DNA of 64,000 bases from Caulobacter sp. (lineage in GTDB: Bacteria > Pseudomonadota > Alphaproteobacteria > Caulobacterales > Caulobacteraceae), in assembly GCA_019636175.1 (NCBI GenBank), contig JAHBYC010000006.1:1-64000 (forward strand), in the 5' to 3' direction. Position numbers and translations under genes: made by a program. The notes below the pieces were generated by a model that saw only the letters and a list, made by a program, of their open reading frames with translations, had not been told where the DNA came from and did no database searches. Within the stretch, counting starts at the first letter, position 1. Every line of letters starts with the position of its first letter. Shown here piece after piece: positions 34,960-44,130 of this stretch.

Positions 34960-35757
34960 ATGTCCCTGATCACCACCGAAAAGCGCGGCCATATCGCCAT
35001 TCTGACCCTGAACCGGCCGGACTCGATGAACGCGCTGGGCGCGCCGGGCGATGGCGATCAGGTGGCTGAGGCCTGCGCGGCGATCAACGCCGACCAGACC
35101 ATTCGCTGCGTGATCCTGACCGGCGCGGGCCGGGCCTTTTCGGCCGGCGGCGACGTCAAGGCGATGAAGGCCCGCGAGGGGGCGTTCGGCGGCGGTGGCG
35201 TCGGCATTCGCGACAACTACCGCAACAACATCCATCGCATCGTGCGGGCGGTCTACGGCCTGGAGGTCCCCTCCATCGCCGCGGTCAACGGCGCGGCGAT
35301 CGGGCTGGGCTGCGACGTGGCCTGCATGACCGACATCCGCATCTCCTCGGCCGACGCCAAGTTCGGCGTGACCTTCCTGAAGCTTGGCCTCATTCCCGGC
35401 GATGGCGGCGCCTGGCTGCTGCCGCGCACCATCGGCATGAGCCGCGCCTCCGAACTGCTGTTCACCGGCGACGTCATCAGCGCCCAGAAGGCCGAGCAGT
35501 GGGGCCTGGTCAGCCAGGTGGTCGAGGCCGAGGCCCTGATGCCGGCCGCCATCGCCATGGCCGAAAAGATCGCCCAGCAGCCGCCGCACGCCCTGCGCCT
35601 GGCCAAGTCCCTGCTCAAGCACGGCCAGAACACCACCTATGACACCCTGCTGGAGATGAGCGCCGCCTCCCAGGCCATCGCCCATCTGACCGAGGACCAT
35701 ATGGAAGGGGTCAGCGCGCTGCTGGAGAAGCGCGTCGCCGACTTCAAGGGGCGCTAG
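34960..35757 (+). CDS. enoyl-CoA hydratase/isomerase (crotonase) family protein
   Basis: A 265-aa crotonase. Oxyanion-hole segments GRAFSAGGDVKAM and VNGAAIGLGCDVACMTDIRI are present. The two catalytic Glu of classical hydratase are replaced (GGGCE is GLGCD; QPEI is VTFL). The segment FLKLGLIPGDGGAWLLPR resembles PaaG-type isomerases, where an Asp in that region is catalytic. A 2-enoyl-CoA isomerase or related activity is therefore as likely as hydration. The start ATG 34960 has GAGG upstream and begins the conserved fold. Confidence 0.85.
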   Translation: MSLITTEKRGHIAILTLNRPDSMNALGAPGDGDQVAEACAAINADQTIRCVILTGAGRAFSAGGDVKAMKAREGAFGGGGVGIRDNYRNNIHRIVRAVYGLEVPSIAAVNGAAIGLGCDVACMTDIRISSADAKFGVTFLKLGLIPGDGGAWLLPRTIGMSRASELLFTGDVISAQKAEQWGLVSQVVEAEALMPAAIAMAEKIAQQPPHALRLAKSLLKHGQNTTYDTLLEMSAASQAIAHLTEDHMEGVSALLEKRVADFKGR

Positions 35758-35786
35758 GAAGCGGCGGCCGGCGCGGGACAGCCAGA

Positions 35787-36377
35787 ATGGGCAAGGACCT
35801 CCACAACGTCGCCGCGCGGCTCGCCGATGGCGAGGCGGTCGGGCGTCTGCAGTGGGAGCCGCCCAAGCTGATCTTCCGCGCCGACCACCGGCTGGTCTGG
35901 CAGGGGGCGGCCCTCGCCGGCATCGGGTTCGAGGGCGGCGACCTGGTCCTGTCGAGCGGAGAGAGGTTCAGGCTTGGCGAGCCCACGGCGGCCCGCTGGG
36001 CCGACGCCATCGCCAATCCACCCGGCCTGCTGGACAAGCTGGGTGTCAAGCCGGGCATGAAGGTGGCCCTGCTCGACATCGACGATATGAAATTCCGGGT
36101 CGAACTGACTCGCAGAACACAACCGGTGAACGAGTTCAGCGAACTCGATATTCTTTTCTGGGCGGCGGACGCTCCGGCGGACCTGGAGCGAATCCCCGAG
36201 CTGATCCCGATGCTGGCGCCGCGCGGCGCGCTGTGGGTCGTGTCGCGAAAGGGCAAGGCGGCGACGCTGAAGGACGTGCAGGTCATGGCCGCGGCCCGTC
36301 CGCTGGGTCTGGTCGACACCAAGGTGTGCAGCTTCTCCGACAGCCACACGGCCCTGCGCTTCGTGCGACGTCGCTAG
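35787..36377 (+). CDS. DUF3052-like protein
   Basis: A 196-aa soluble protein. The second half (NPPGLLDKLGVKPGMKVALL, LDILFWAADAPADLERIPEL, MLAPRGALWVVSRKGK, SFSDSHTALRFVRRR) resembles the DUF3052 group, which has a Rossmann-like methyltransferase appearance but no clear SAM motif. It follows the crotonase gene by 29 bases. Function is unknown. Confidence 0.65.
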   Translation: MGKDLHNVAARLADGEAVGRLQWEPPKLIFRADHRLVWQGAALAGIGFEGGDLVLSSGERFRLGEPTAARWADAIANPPGLLDKLGVKPGMKVALLDIDDMKFRVELTRRTQPVNEFSELDILFWAADAPADLERIPELIPMLAPRGALWVVSRKGKAATLKDVQVMAAARPLGLVDTKVCSFSDSHTALRFVRRR

Positions 36378-36460
36378 GCTTCGTCGAGCCGCCAAGGATT
36401 TTTGGCGCCGCGGCCTGCTTCCGCTGGCCTTCCCCAAGGTCGGCGGGCTAGACCGCAGCC

Positions 36461-37354
36461 ATGGCGCTTCGCGACTTCTTCCTTCTCATGGCGATGTGCC
36501 TGATCTGGGCCTCCAACAACATCGTCAGCAAGATCGTGGTCAGCGACATGCATGTGCCGCCGCTGGCCTATGCGGCGGTTCGCTTCGCCCTCGTCGCGGT
36601 GCTGACGCTGCCCTGGCTGCTGCCGGCGCCGCGACCGGTCTGGCGGATGATCGTCATCGCCCAGCTGATCGGCGGCCTCAACTTCGCCCTGCTGTTCATC
36701 GGCTTCAAGTCCGCCACCCCGACGGCCGCCTCCATCATCGTCCAGCTCGGCGTGCCGATGACAACGGTGCTGTCGATGGTGATGCTGGGTGAGCAGGTGC
36801 GCTGGCGCCGGGGCATCGGCATGGCCCTGACCCTGGCCGGGGCGGTGATGGTGATGTGGAACCCGACCGGCGTCAGCATGTCGGTCGGCCTGTGGCTGGT
36901 CGCCGCCGCGGCCTTCGCCGGCTCTCTGGGTGCGGTGATGATGAAGCAGATGGAAGGGGTCAAACCGATGCAGTTCCAGGCCTGGGTCGGCTTCAGTTCG
37001 GTCTGGCCCCTGGCTCTGTTCAGCCTGCTGTTCGAGCATGACCAGCTGCCGCTGGCGCTGCAAGCCGGCTGGCCGTTCATCGGGGCGGTGATCTATTCGG
37101 CCCTGATCGTCTCGGTCATCGCCCACACGGTCTATTACCACCTGATCCAGAAGTACGAGGCGACCCTGATCTCGCCTCTGACCCTGATGACGCCGCTGGC
37201 GACGATCATCATGGGGGTGCTGATCACCAAGGATCATTTTGACATCCGCATCGCCATCGGCGCGGCCCTGGCCCTGATCGGGGTCTTGATCGTGGCGCTG
37301 AGACCCAATCATGTGATGCCTCTGGCGCTGTTGTGGAGGAATCGCGCGCAATGA
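36461..37354 (+). CDS. EamA-family (DMT) transporter
   Basis: A 297-aa inner-membrane protein with about ten helices in two EamA repeats (MCLIWASNNIVSKIVV; FKSATPTAASIIVQLGVPMT; SPLTLMTPLATIIMGVLIT). It is a likely exporter of small metabolites. Its stop overlaps the amidase start (ATGA), so the two are translationally coupled. Related to but distinct from the transporter at 14902. Confidence 0.85.
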   Translation: MALRDFFLLMAMCLIWASNNIVSKIVVSDMHVPPLAYAAVRFALVAVLTLPWLLPAPRPVWRMIVIAQLIGGLNFALLFIGFKSATPTAASIIVQLGVPMTTVLSMVMLGEQVRWRRGIGMALTLAGAVMVMWNPTGVSMSVGLWLVAAAAFAGSLGAVMMKQMEGVKPMQFQAWVGFSSVWPLALFSLLFEHDQLPLALQAGWPFIGAVIYSALIVSVIAHTVYYHLIQKYEATLISPLTLMTPLATIIMGVLITKDHFDIRIAIGAALALIGVLIVALRPNHVMPLALLWRNRAQ

Positions 37355-38085
37355 GCCTCGAGATCATCCCCGCTCCCTCGCCCAATTTCGACGCCCGCAC
37401 CGCGCCGCCGGACATGATCGTCATGCACTACACGGGCATGGAGACCGGCGAGGCCGCCTTGGCCCGGCTGCGCGATCCGGAGGCGAAGGTCTCCAGCCAC
37501 TATCTGGTGGAAGAGGACGGCCGCATCTTCAGCCTGGTCGCCGAAGAGCGGCGCGCCTGGCACGCGGGCCGCGGCAGCTGGCGTGGCGAGACCAACTGCA
37601 ACGCCGTCTCGATCGGCATCGAGATCGTCAATCCAGGGCACGAGTTCGGCTATCGCCCCTTTCCGGAGGCCCAGATCGCCGCCGTCATCGCCCTGACCGA
37701 CGAGATTCGCGGTCGCTGGGATGTTCCTGACAATCGCATCATCGGCCACGCCGACCTGGCGCCGACCCGCAAGGAGGACCCCGGCGAGCTGTTTCCCTGG
37801 AAGCGCCTGGCCGAGGCCGGCCATGGCCTGTGGGCCGAGGCGGACCCGGCCCCCGGCGAGCCGCTGGCCGAGGGGGCGGAAGGGGTGGGAGTCTTCGCCC
37901 TGCAGGCCGGCCTGACCCGGCTGGGCTACGACTGTGCGCCGTCGGGCAAGTTCGACCAGGAAACCCGCGACGTGGTGACGGCCTTCCAGCGGCACTGGGT
38001 GCAGACCCGGTTTGACGGCGTGGCCGACGGCCTGACGAGAGCGCGGCTGATGGCCGTTATCCGCGCGGGGGCGGCCTCCACCTGA
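37351..38085 (+). CDS. amiD: N-acetylmuramoyl-L-alanine amidase, AmiD-like
   Basis: A 244-aa amidase_2 enzyme: zinc-binding His in MIVMHYTGM, the AVSIGIEIVNPGHEFGYRPF core, RIIGHADLAPTRKEDPGELF with the second His and Asp, then a C-terminal peptidoglycan-binding domain (LQAGLTRLGYDCAPSGKFDQ, VVTAFQRHWVQTRFDGVADG). It cleaves the amide between MurNAc and the stem peptide, probably in turnover or recycling. No signal peptide is seen at this start; ATG 37333 is a further possibility. It is coupled to the EamA gene. Confidence 0.9.
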   Translation: MSLEIIPAPSPNFDARTAPPDMIVMHYTGMETGEAALARLRDPEAKVSSHYLVEEDGRIFSLVAEERRAWHAGRGSWRGETNCNAVSIGIEIVNPGHEFGYRPFPEAQIAAVIALTDEIRGRWDVPDNRIIGHADLAPTRKEDPGELFPWKRLAEAGHGLWAEADPAPGEPLAEGAEGVGVFALQAGLTRLGYDCAPSGKFDQETRDVVTAFQRHWVQTRFDGVADGLTRARLMAVIRAGAAST

Positions 38086-38087
38086 CT

Positions 38088-38198
38088 CCGTCATCCCGGC
38101 CGCAGCGAAGCGAAGAGCCGGGACCCAGACGGGCAGGGCTCGGTGTCAAGGTTGCCGTTCTAGGTCCCGGATCGGCCTGCGGCCGTCCGGGATGACGA
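38088..38198. repeat. MITE-like composite repeat, copy B
   Basis: A 111-base element with terminal inverted repeats CGTCATCCCGG (38089-38099) and CCGGGATGACG (38187-38197). The inside left arm CCGCAGCGAAGCGAAGAGCC then GGGACCCAG matches copy A at 22485. It begins two bases after the amidase stop codon and lies between two convergent genes. Confidence 0.75.
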
Positions 38199-38206
38199 TT
38201 GAAAGG

Positions 38207-39142
38207 TTATACCCTCGACCATAACGGCGGACGTTCGGGCGGTTTGACCCAGCGGTCCAGGGTGACCCCGCGAACGGCCATCAGCCCGCCCTCGAGGGCC
38301 CTTAGCACCTTGGTCATCTTGGTGGTCGAGGTACGGCTGTCCCAGGCCTGTTCGCCGCGCGCCACGACCGCCACGCCGATCTCCCGGTACACCCGGTTGG
38401 CCGCCGCCACGGCCCAGGCGGACCGGAAGGGCAGGCCGCGCAGGCCCCAGCGGGCCGAGGCGTAGTAGGGTTCGGCGGCCTCGACGAGACGGCGCGCAAG
38501 ATCCGCGATAGCGCCGCGATGGGCCGGGTCGGCGACCCCGTCCTGCGGCACCCCGGCCCCAGCCAGCCAGTCGGCCGGCAGATAGACGCGGTCGTTCTGC
38601 GCATCCTCGACGATATCGCGGGCGATGTTGGTCAGCTGGAAAGCCAGTCCCAGATCCTGCGCTCGCCGCAGGGTGGTCAGGTCATCTGGCTTCACCCCCA
38701 TGACCAGGGCCATCATCACCCCGACGGCCCCGGCGACGTGCCAGCAGTATTTCAGGGTGTCTTCGAAGGTCGCGTAGTGGGCCTCGGAGACGTCCATGGC
38801 GAAGCCGTCGATCAGTTCGATGGCCCATTGTTCGGGAATGCCGCGACGAAGGGCGACCTGCTGGAAGGCGGCGAAGGCGGGATCCGACTGCGGCTCGCCG
38901 GCCAGGGACGAGCGGGTCTTTGCATAGAGATCTTCGAGGGTTGCGCGGATTTGCTGCGCCGGCGCGGCAACCCGCTGGTGGCCCAGGGTCTGGCCGTCGA
39001 TGACATCATCGCAGTGCCGACACCAGGCGTAGAGCATCTCCGCATCGGCGCGTGTCTGCGGATCGAACAGGGCGGCGGCGGCGGCGAAACTCTGGCTGCC
39101 CTGCTGGATCGCCTCGCGGCTGGCCGCCTCGATGTCGCTCAA
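38207..39142 (-). CDS. crtB: phytoene synthase
   Basis: A 311-aa head-to-head prenyl synthase. The two Asp-rich motifs are YAWCRHCDDVIDG (about residue 40) and LTNIARDIVEDAQNDRVYLP (about residue 170). It condenses two geranylgeranyl diphosphates to phytoene. Its start overlaps the crtI stop by 4 bases. Together with crtI and crtY it supports phytoene rather than squalene synthase. Confidence 0.93.
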   Translation of the reverse strand: MSDIEAASREAIQQGSQSFAAAAALFDPQTRADAEMLYAWCRHCDDVIDGQTLGHQRVAAPAQQIRATLEDLYAKTRSSLAGEPQSDPAFAAFQQVALRRGIPEQWAIELIDGFAMDVSEAHYATFEDTLKYCWHVAGAVGVMMALVMGVKPDDLTTLRRAQDLGLAFQLTNIARDIVEDAQNDRVYLPADWLAGAGVPQDGVADPAHRGAIADLARRLVEAAEPYYASARWGLRGLPFRSAWAVAAANRVYREIGVAVVARGEQAWDSRTSTTKMTKVLRALEGGLMAVRGVTLDRWVKPPERPPLWSRV

Positions 39143-40623
39143 GGCGCCAGGTCCTGGATCATCAGGCCGGCGGTGGCCTTGGCCGAGCCGACGACCCCGG
39201 GGATGCCGGCGCCGGGGTGGGTGCCCGCGCCGACGAAATAGAGGTTGGGGATGACGTCGTCGCGATTGTGCGTCCGGAAGAAGGCGCTCTGGGTCAGGAT
39301 CGGCTCCAGGCTGAAGGCCGATCCGAGGTGGGCGTTCAGTTCGCTGCTGAAGTCCGCCGGGGTGAAGATCCGGCTGACCACCAGATCACGCGACAGATTG
39401 GGAATGTAGTGCTCTTCCAGATAGTTCAGGATCGCGTCCCGATAGCGCGGACCCTCCACCGCCCAGTCGATGTCCGCGGTGCCCATGTGCGGCACCGGCG
39501 AGAGCACGTAGTGGGTCGATCCGCCGGGCGGCGCCATCTCCGGGTCAGTCGCACAGGGCGAGTGCAGATACAGCGAGAAGTCCTTGGCCAGACTGTTCTT
39601 TCCGTAGATCTCGGAGATCAGCTCGCGGTACCTCTGACCAAAGCAGATGGTGTGATGGCGCAGCTGCGGCTGGGGCGTCTTCAGTCCGAAGTGGACGACG
39701 AACAGCGAGGGGCTGAACCGCTTGCGCTTGACCGCCGCGGCCGCCTTTCGGCCCCTGGCGTCGCCTTTCAGCAGCCTGTCGTAGGTGTGGACCACATCGG
39801 CGTTGGAGGCGACCGCGTCGAAGGCCTCGAAGCCGGCGTCGGTGACCACGCCGGTTGTCCGGCCGCCCTGGGTGCTGATCTCACGGGCCGGGGTCGAGAG
39901 CCGCAGGTCGCCGCCGAGATCGGCGAACAGGCGAACCAGGGCATTGATCAGCTGGTTGGTGCCGCCGCGCGGGAACCAGACCCCGCCGCGCCGCTCCAGG
40001 GCATGGATCAGGGCGTAGATCGACGAGGTGGCAAAGGGGCTGCCGCCGACCAGCAGGGTGTGGAACGAGAGCGCCTGGCGCAGATGCTCGTCCTGCACAA
40101 AGCCGGCGACCTTGTCGTAGACGCTGCGCCAGGCCTGCAGCTTCATCAGCGCCGGGGCGGCGGCGATCATGCTGCCGAAGTCGAGGAAGGGGACGTGGCC
40201 AAGCTTGACGTATCCTTCCTCGAACAGCGCCTCGCTGTACTTCAGGAAACGCTTGTAACCCTCTACGTCCGCGGGGTTTCTGGCCGCGATCTGCCGATCC
40301 AGTTCGGCCTGGTCGTTGACATAGTCGAAGGCTTCGCCGCCCTCCCAGCACAGCCGGTAGAAGGGATCGACGCTGATCAGTTCGACATAGTCTGACAGCT
40401 TGCGGCCGGAGAGGGCGAACAGTTCCTCCAGGCAGGCGGGGTCGGTCACCACCGTCGGGCCGGCGTCGAACACGAAGCCCTCTTCCTTCCAGACATAGGC
40501 CCGGCCGCCCGGCTTGTCCCGCGCCTCGAAGAGGGTGACGTCCATGCCGGCTGACTGCAGACGGACAGCCAGCGCCAGCCCCCCGAAACCCGATCCGATT
40601 ACCGCCACGCGCGGTTTGGTCAT
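39139..40623 (-). CDS. crtI: phytoene desaturase (lycopene-forming type)
   Basis: A 494-aa FAD enzyme: dinucleotide motif VAVIGSGFGGLALAVRLQSA, KPGGRAYVWKEEGFVFDAGP, and the C-terminal carotenoid-desaturase signature LYFVGAGTHPGAGIPGVVGS. It carries out the desaturations from phytoene to lycopene at the membrane. It overlaps both neighbours by 4 bases (crtY upstream, crtB downstream), a tightly coupled operon. Confidence 0.95.
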   Translation of the reverse strand: MTKPRVAVIGSGFGGLALAVRLQSAGMDVTLFEARDKPGGRAYVWKEEGFVFDAGPTVVTDPACLEELFALSGRKLSDYVELISVDPFYRLCWEGGEAFDYVNDQAELDRQIAARNPADVEGYKRFLKYSEALFEEGYVKLGHVPFLDFGSMIAAAPALMKLQAWRSVYDKVAGFVQDEHLRQALSFHTLLVGGSPFATSSIYALIHALERRGGVWFPRGGTNQLINALVRLFADLGGDLRLSTPAREISTQGGRTTGVVTDAGFEAFDAVASNADVVHTYDRLLKGDARGRKAAAAVKRKRFSPSLFVVHFGLKTPQPQLRHHTICFGQRYRELISEIYGKNSLAKDFSLYLHSPCATDPEMAPPGGSTHYVLSPVPHMGTADIDWAVEGPRYRDAILNYLEEHYIPNLSRDLVVSRIFTPADFSSELNAHLGSAFSLEPILTQSAFFRTHNRDDVIPNLYFVGAGTHPGAGIPGVVGSAKATAGLMIQDLAP

Positions 40624-41792
40624 GTGGTCGTTCCCTGTTGCACCGAGGACTCCGCCAGAACCGCCAGGGCGGCTGAGACGGGCACGGGCGGCTTGCCGAT
40701 GAGAATGCGGGCCTTGTCTGCCAGACCCGCGCGTCCGGCGTAAAATCGTTCGATCAGCGGCTGAGGCAAGCGATAGAAGCGTTCGAGCACGCGGTATCTC
40801 TGATCGGGCTCACAGGCGCGGAACAGCATCCGGTTCAGCAGCCGATAGTAGCCGCGCTGTTCCCAGGTCCGTCGGGAGTGATCCTCGACATGGGCGCGGA
40901 GGGTTCGGGTGGTCAGCTCCGGCAGGGCGGCGATCTGGTCGGCCAGACGGGCCGCGTCCGGCAGGGAGTAGCCGGTGACGGGGTGGAAGAGGGCCGCCCG
41001 GAGCCCGACGGCGGCGCCTTCGGTCTCGCCCCACCAGCGCCCGATATCGCCGCCGAGCGCGATCGGCAGGACGCCGTCTTCCTCGCGCAGGACCTCGCGG
41101 ATGGTCCAGCCCTGCGCGGCGGCGTAGCCGTTGAGGTCCGCGCGAAGCTGGTCACGATCGAGGGCCTCGCCATCGGCATAGCGGGTGTCCTCGATCAGCA
41201 GGCGGGTCGGCGACTGGGGCAGGACATAGAGAAATCGATAGCCGTCGAGCTGATCGACCGTGGCGTCCATGATGATCGGCGCGGTCAGGCCGTGGGGGGC
41301 GGTCAGTTCGACTTCCTGGCCGAGGAATTTCTGCCAGCCCAGGACCAGGGCGTCGCCGCCCGAGGGGCCGCGGGCGTCGATGACGGCGCGGGCGTTCAGG
41401 ACGCTCTGGTCGGCCAGGGTCACGGCGGTGTCGCTCAGCGAGACCACCGGGGCGCAGGTGCGCGCCAGCGGACCCAGCGCGGCGCCGACAACCCGGGCGA
41501 ACCGGTCGGAGGCGATCGACAGGTAGGGCGTTGTCAGGCTTCGCCGGTGGGCCGGAAACCGCACGCTGTAACCGTCCCAGCGATAGGAAATCAGCGGGTC
41601 GATCCAGGCGCGGACCTGCGGCGACAGATCGGTCTCGAAACAGGACCAGGTGTGAACGCCGCCGAGCACCGGGCCGCCCTCCAGCACCAGCACCGTCAGT
41701 TCCGGTCGCAGGGCGCGCAGTCGCAGGGCGATCAGACCTCCGGCCAGACCGCCGCCGGCGATGATGACGTCGTATTGGATTGAGCCGCCCAT
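40620..41792 (-). CDS. crtY: lycopene beta-cyclase
   Basis: A 390-aa flavoprotein of the CrtY type: YDVIIAGGGLAGGLIALRLR, HTWSCFETDLSPQVRAWIDP, VIDARGPSG, VLPQSPTRLLIEDTRYADGE and FHPVTGYSLPDAARLADQIA. It closes both ends of lycopene to give beta-carotene. It is the first crt gene of the operon. No hydroxylase or ketolase gene is visible, so the final pigment is undetermined. Confidence 0.93.
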   Translation of the reverse strand: MGGSIQYDVIIAGGGLAGGLIALRLRALRPELTVLVLEGGPVLGGVHTWSCFETDLSPQVRAWIDPLISYRWDGYSVRFPAHRRSLTTPYLSIASDRFARVVGAALGPLARTCAPVVSLSDTAVTLADQSVLNARAVIDARGPSGGDALVLGWQKFLGQEVELTAPHGLTAPIIMDATVDQLDGYRFLYVLPQSPTRLLIEDTRYADGEALDRDQLRADLNGYAAAQGWTIREVLREEDGVLPIALGGDIGRWWGETEGAAVGLRAALFHPVTGYSLPDAARLADQIAALPELTTRTLRAHVEDHSRRTWEQRGYYRLLNRMLFRACEPDQRYRVLERFYRLPQPLIERFYAGRAGLADKARILIGKPPVPVSAALAVLAESSVQQGTTT

Positions 41793-41837
41793 GATCAGAG
41801 GGGTCTAGCACGGGCGCCGCGCGGCGCCGTCGGGCTT

Positions 41838-42362
41838 TCAGCCATTTTGCCGACGCCGCAGGATGAATTCGAGGTCGTGGGTCTCGCCGACGTCGAAGAA
41901 ATACTCCCCGGCCTTTTCGAATCCGAGCCGCCGATAGAACCGCTGGGCGCCGTGGTTTTCCGACCAGACGCCGATCCACAGCTGCCGGGGCCCGTCGCGC
42001 TCGAGCCAGGCGAGGGCTTCCGCCAGCAATCGCCCGCCCAGCCCGCCGCCCTGACGGCCCTTGCGCAGATAGATGCGCTTCACCTCGCCGCAGTCCTCCG
42101 TGACATCGGGATGGGGCAGGGTGCAGAGGCCGGCCAGGGCATAGCCGATGGCCTCACCGTCGGCCTCGACCAGCCACAGCGCGCGGGTGGGATCGGCAAG
42201 GTCCGCGCGGGTCGATTCGAGGCTGTAGGCCGTGCGCAGAAAGCGGCTCAGGTCTTGCGGCGGATACAGGTGGCCAAAGGTCTCGGAAAAGGTTTCGGCG
42301 CCGATACGGCTCAAGGTCTCGGCGTCGGCCGGAACGGCGCGGCGAATCGTCGGAGTCGTCAT
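41838..42362 (-). CDS. GNAT N-acetyltransferase
   Basis: A 174-aa GNAT with acetyl-CoA loop KGRQGGGLGGRLLAEALAWL (about residues 101-120) and the C-terminal GVWSENHGAQRFYRRLGFEK. The N-terminus IRRAVPADAETLSRIGAETF is typical. It begins 10 bases after the upstream gene and ends 45 bases before crtY, so it may be transcribed with the carotenoid genes. Substrate is unknown. Confidence 0.85.
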   Translation of the reverse strand: MTTPTIRRAVPADAETLSRIGAETFSETFGHLYPPQDLSRFLRTAYSLESTRADLADPTRALWLVEADGEAIGYALAGLCTLPHPDVTEDCGEVKRIYLRKGRQGGGLGGRLLAEALAWLERDGPRQLWIGVWSENHGAQRFYRRLGFEKAGEYFFDVGETHDLEFILRRRQNG

Positions 42363-42372
42363 GGCGGGACTT

Positions 42373-43044
42373 CTAGTCGTGACCGGGATTGCTCACAGCC
42401 TGCCGCAGCACGGAATTCCAGGTCATCCCCGACATGATCATGGCGGCTACGGCGCCGTCGGCGGGCATGGTCATCCGTTGCTTGAAACTCCACTCACCGA
42501 TCCTGGCGGTCAGGGCCTGCGTGTAGCCTTGTTTTTCAGCCGGTCCGATCAGGTAGCGCACAGCGGATGTCGGCGGAAGGTCGTCTTCTTCAGCGGTCGC
42601 GACGGCGCCTTGATAGGGGACAGCGGTGTCCCAGCGATCCTCGATCGCCCGGCCGGCGTCTTCGGCCAGGACTTCGGGCGTATAGGGCCTGTCGTATCGG
42701 GTTGCGTAGTGGGTCACGGTCATGTCGCCGAAGCTGGTGTTGCAGCCGACGTCGTCGCCCCGCGGCAGGCCACCCTCAAAGACCATCACCTTGTTGACCT
42801 CGCTTCCGGGCGTGAAGCTGCAGACAAGCCCACTGCGCAGATGACGGATGCGCGGATCGATCCCGACCGTGACATTCTCGAACAGGTCGGAAACACCTCC
42901 CGCCTCAATCAGGGAATCAGCTTCAGCCCGGGCCTTGGCGACGACCTCGGGTGTCACGCCCTCCTGGGGTCCCAGAAACTGGGCGGCGGCGGGAGAGGCG
43001 GCGGCCATCCCCAGCAAGGCGATCAGCATGGGCAGTCGACGCAT
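42373..43044 (-). CDS. exported protein of unknown function
   Basis: A 223-aa protein with a signal peptide (MRRLPMLIALLGMAAASPAAAQ). Mature part: HLRSGLVCSFTPGSEVNKVM, GDMTVTHYATRYDRPYTPEV and SFKQRMTMPADGAVAAMIMS. Two Cys are present. ATG 43044 was chosen for the signal peptide with AAGG upstream. It seems to head a five-gene minus-strand run (this gene, GNAT, crtY, crtI, crtB). No family is recognised. Confidence 0.68.
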   Translation of the reverse strand: MRRLPMLIALLGMAAASPAAAQFLGPQEGVTPEVVAKARAEADSLIEAGGVSDLFENVTVGIDPRIRHLRSGLVCSFTPGSEVNKVMVFEGGLPRGDDVGCNTSFGDMTVTHYATRYDRPYTPEVLAEDAGRAIEDRWDTAVPYQGAVATAEEDDLPPTSAVRYLIGPAEKQGYTQALTARIGEWSFKQRMTMPADGAVAAMIMSGMTWNSVLRQAVSNPGHD

Positions 43045-43148
43045 GAAATCGGCCTTCCTTGACGAATGGATCCGCAACATGACGGACAATCGACGCGGCC
43101 GCCACCGTGACGGATTGCCCGCCTTCCCGCAGGCCCTAGGATCGGCTC

Positions 43149-44069
43149 ATGAGCCTCGCCCTCTACACCCACGCCGATATGCTCGATCATCATCCGGGAG
43201 AGCATCATGCCGAGCGATCCGAGCGGCTGACCGCCGTGCTCGACGCCCTGGCGGACAACAGCGCCCTCGATCTGGAGCGCCGCGACGCGCCGCTGGTCGA
43301 ATCGGTCGACCTCCTGAGGGTGCATACGCCGGCCTATGTCGACGCCATGCTGGCCGCCGCGCCGGCCTCGGGGATCGTCACCCTGGATCCGGACACCTTT
43401 CTGTCTCCGGGCAGCATCATCGCCGCGCGGCGGGCGGCCGGGGCGGCGGTGGCCGCGGTGCGGGCCGTCGCGGCCGGAGAGCGGACCCGGGCCTTCTGCG
43501 CCGTCCGGCCGCCGGGTCACCACGCCGAGCCGGAAACGGCGATGGGGTTCTGTATCTTCTCCAGCGTCGCGATCGCCGCCCGGGCCGCGCAGGCCGCCGG
43601 CCTGGCGCGGGTCGCGGTCATCGACTTCGACGTGCACCACGGCAACGGCACCCAGGCGGCCTTCGAGGCTGACTCCAGCCTGTTTCTGGCCTCGGTGCAT
43701 CAGCATCCGCTTTATCCGGGCACCGGCGATCCCTCCGAGACCGGGGTCGGCAATATCGTCAACGGCGTCGTGCCGCCCCATGCGCCGCGCGAGCAATGGC
43801 GACGGGTGTTCGAAGGCATGATCACCCGGCTGGACGCCTTCGAGCCGGACCTGGTCATCATTTCGGCCGGCTTCGACGCCCACCGGCTCGACCCCCTGGC
43901 GCAGCAGTCTCTGGAGGCGGAGGATTTCGCCTGGGCGACCCGGGCCGTGGTCTCCGTGGCCAACACACGTGCGAGAGGGCGTATTGTTTCCTCTCTCGAG
44001 GGCGGTTACGACCTAGAGGGTCTGGGGCGTTCGGCCCTGGCGCATGTGCAGGCGTTGCAGGAGGTGTGA
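43149..44069 (+). CDS. histone deacetylase family (acetoin utilisation-like) deacetylase
   Basis: A 306-aa HDAC-fold enzyme: [20 protein letters not shown] with the His pair, [20 protein letters not shown] with zinc-binding Asp and His, [17 protein letters not shown], and [14 protein letters not shown] with the second zinc Asp. Bacterial members deacetylate small molecules such as polyamines or protein lysines. The gene heads a typical alphaproteobacterial run leading to xseB-ispA-dxs. Confidence 0.92.
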   Translation: MSLALYTHADMLDHHPGEHHAERSERLTAVLDALADNSALDLERRDAPLVESVDLLRVHTPAYVDAMLAAAPASGIVTLDPDTFLSPGSIIAARRAAGAAVAAVRAVAAGERTRAFCAVRPPGHHAEPETAMGFCIFSSVAIAARAAQAAGLARVAVIDFDVHHGNGTQAAFEADSSLFLASVHQHPLYPGTGDPSETGVGNIVNGVVPPHAPREQWRRVFEGMITRLDAFEPDLVIISAGFDAHRLDPLAQQSLEAEDFAWATRAVVSVANTRARGRIVSSLEGGYDLEGLGRSALAHVQALQEV

Positions 44070-44130
44070 CGGAGAGCCGGGGGGCCGCGCCACACGCGGA
44101 TTAGACCCGACAGCTGGCTTCCGTGGGATC

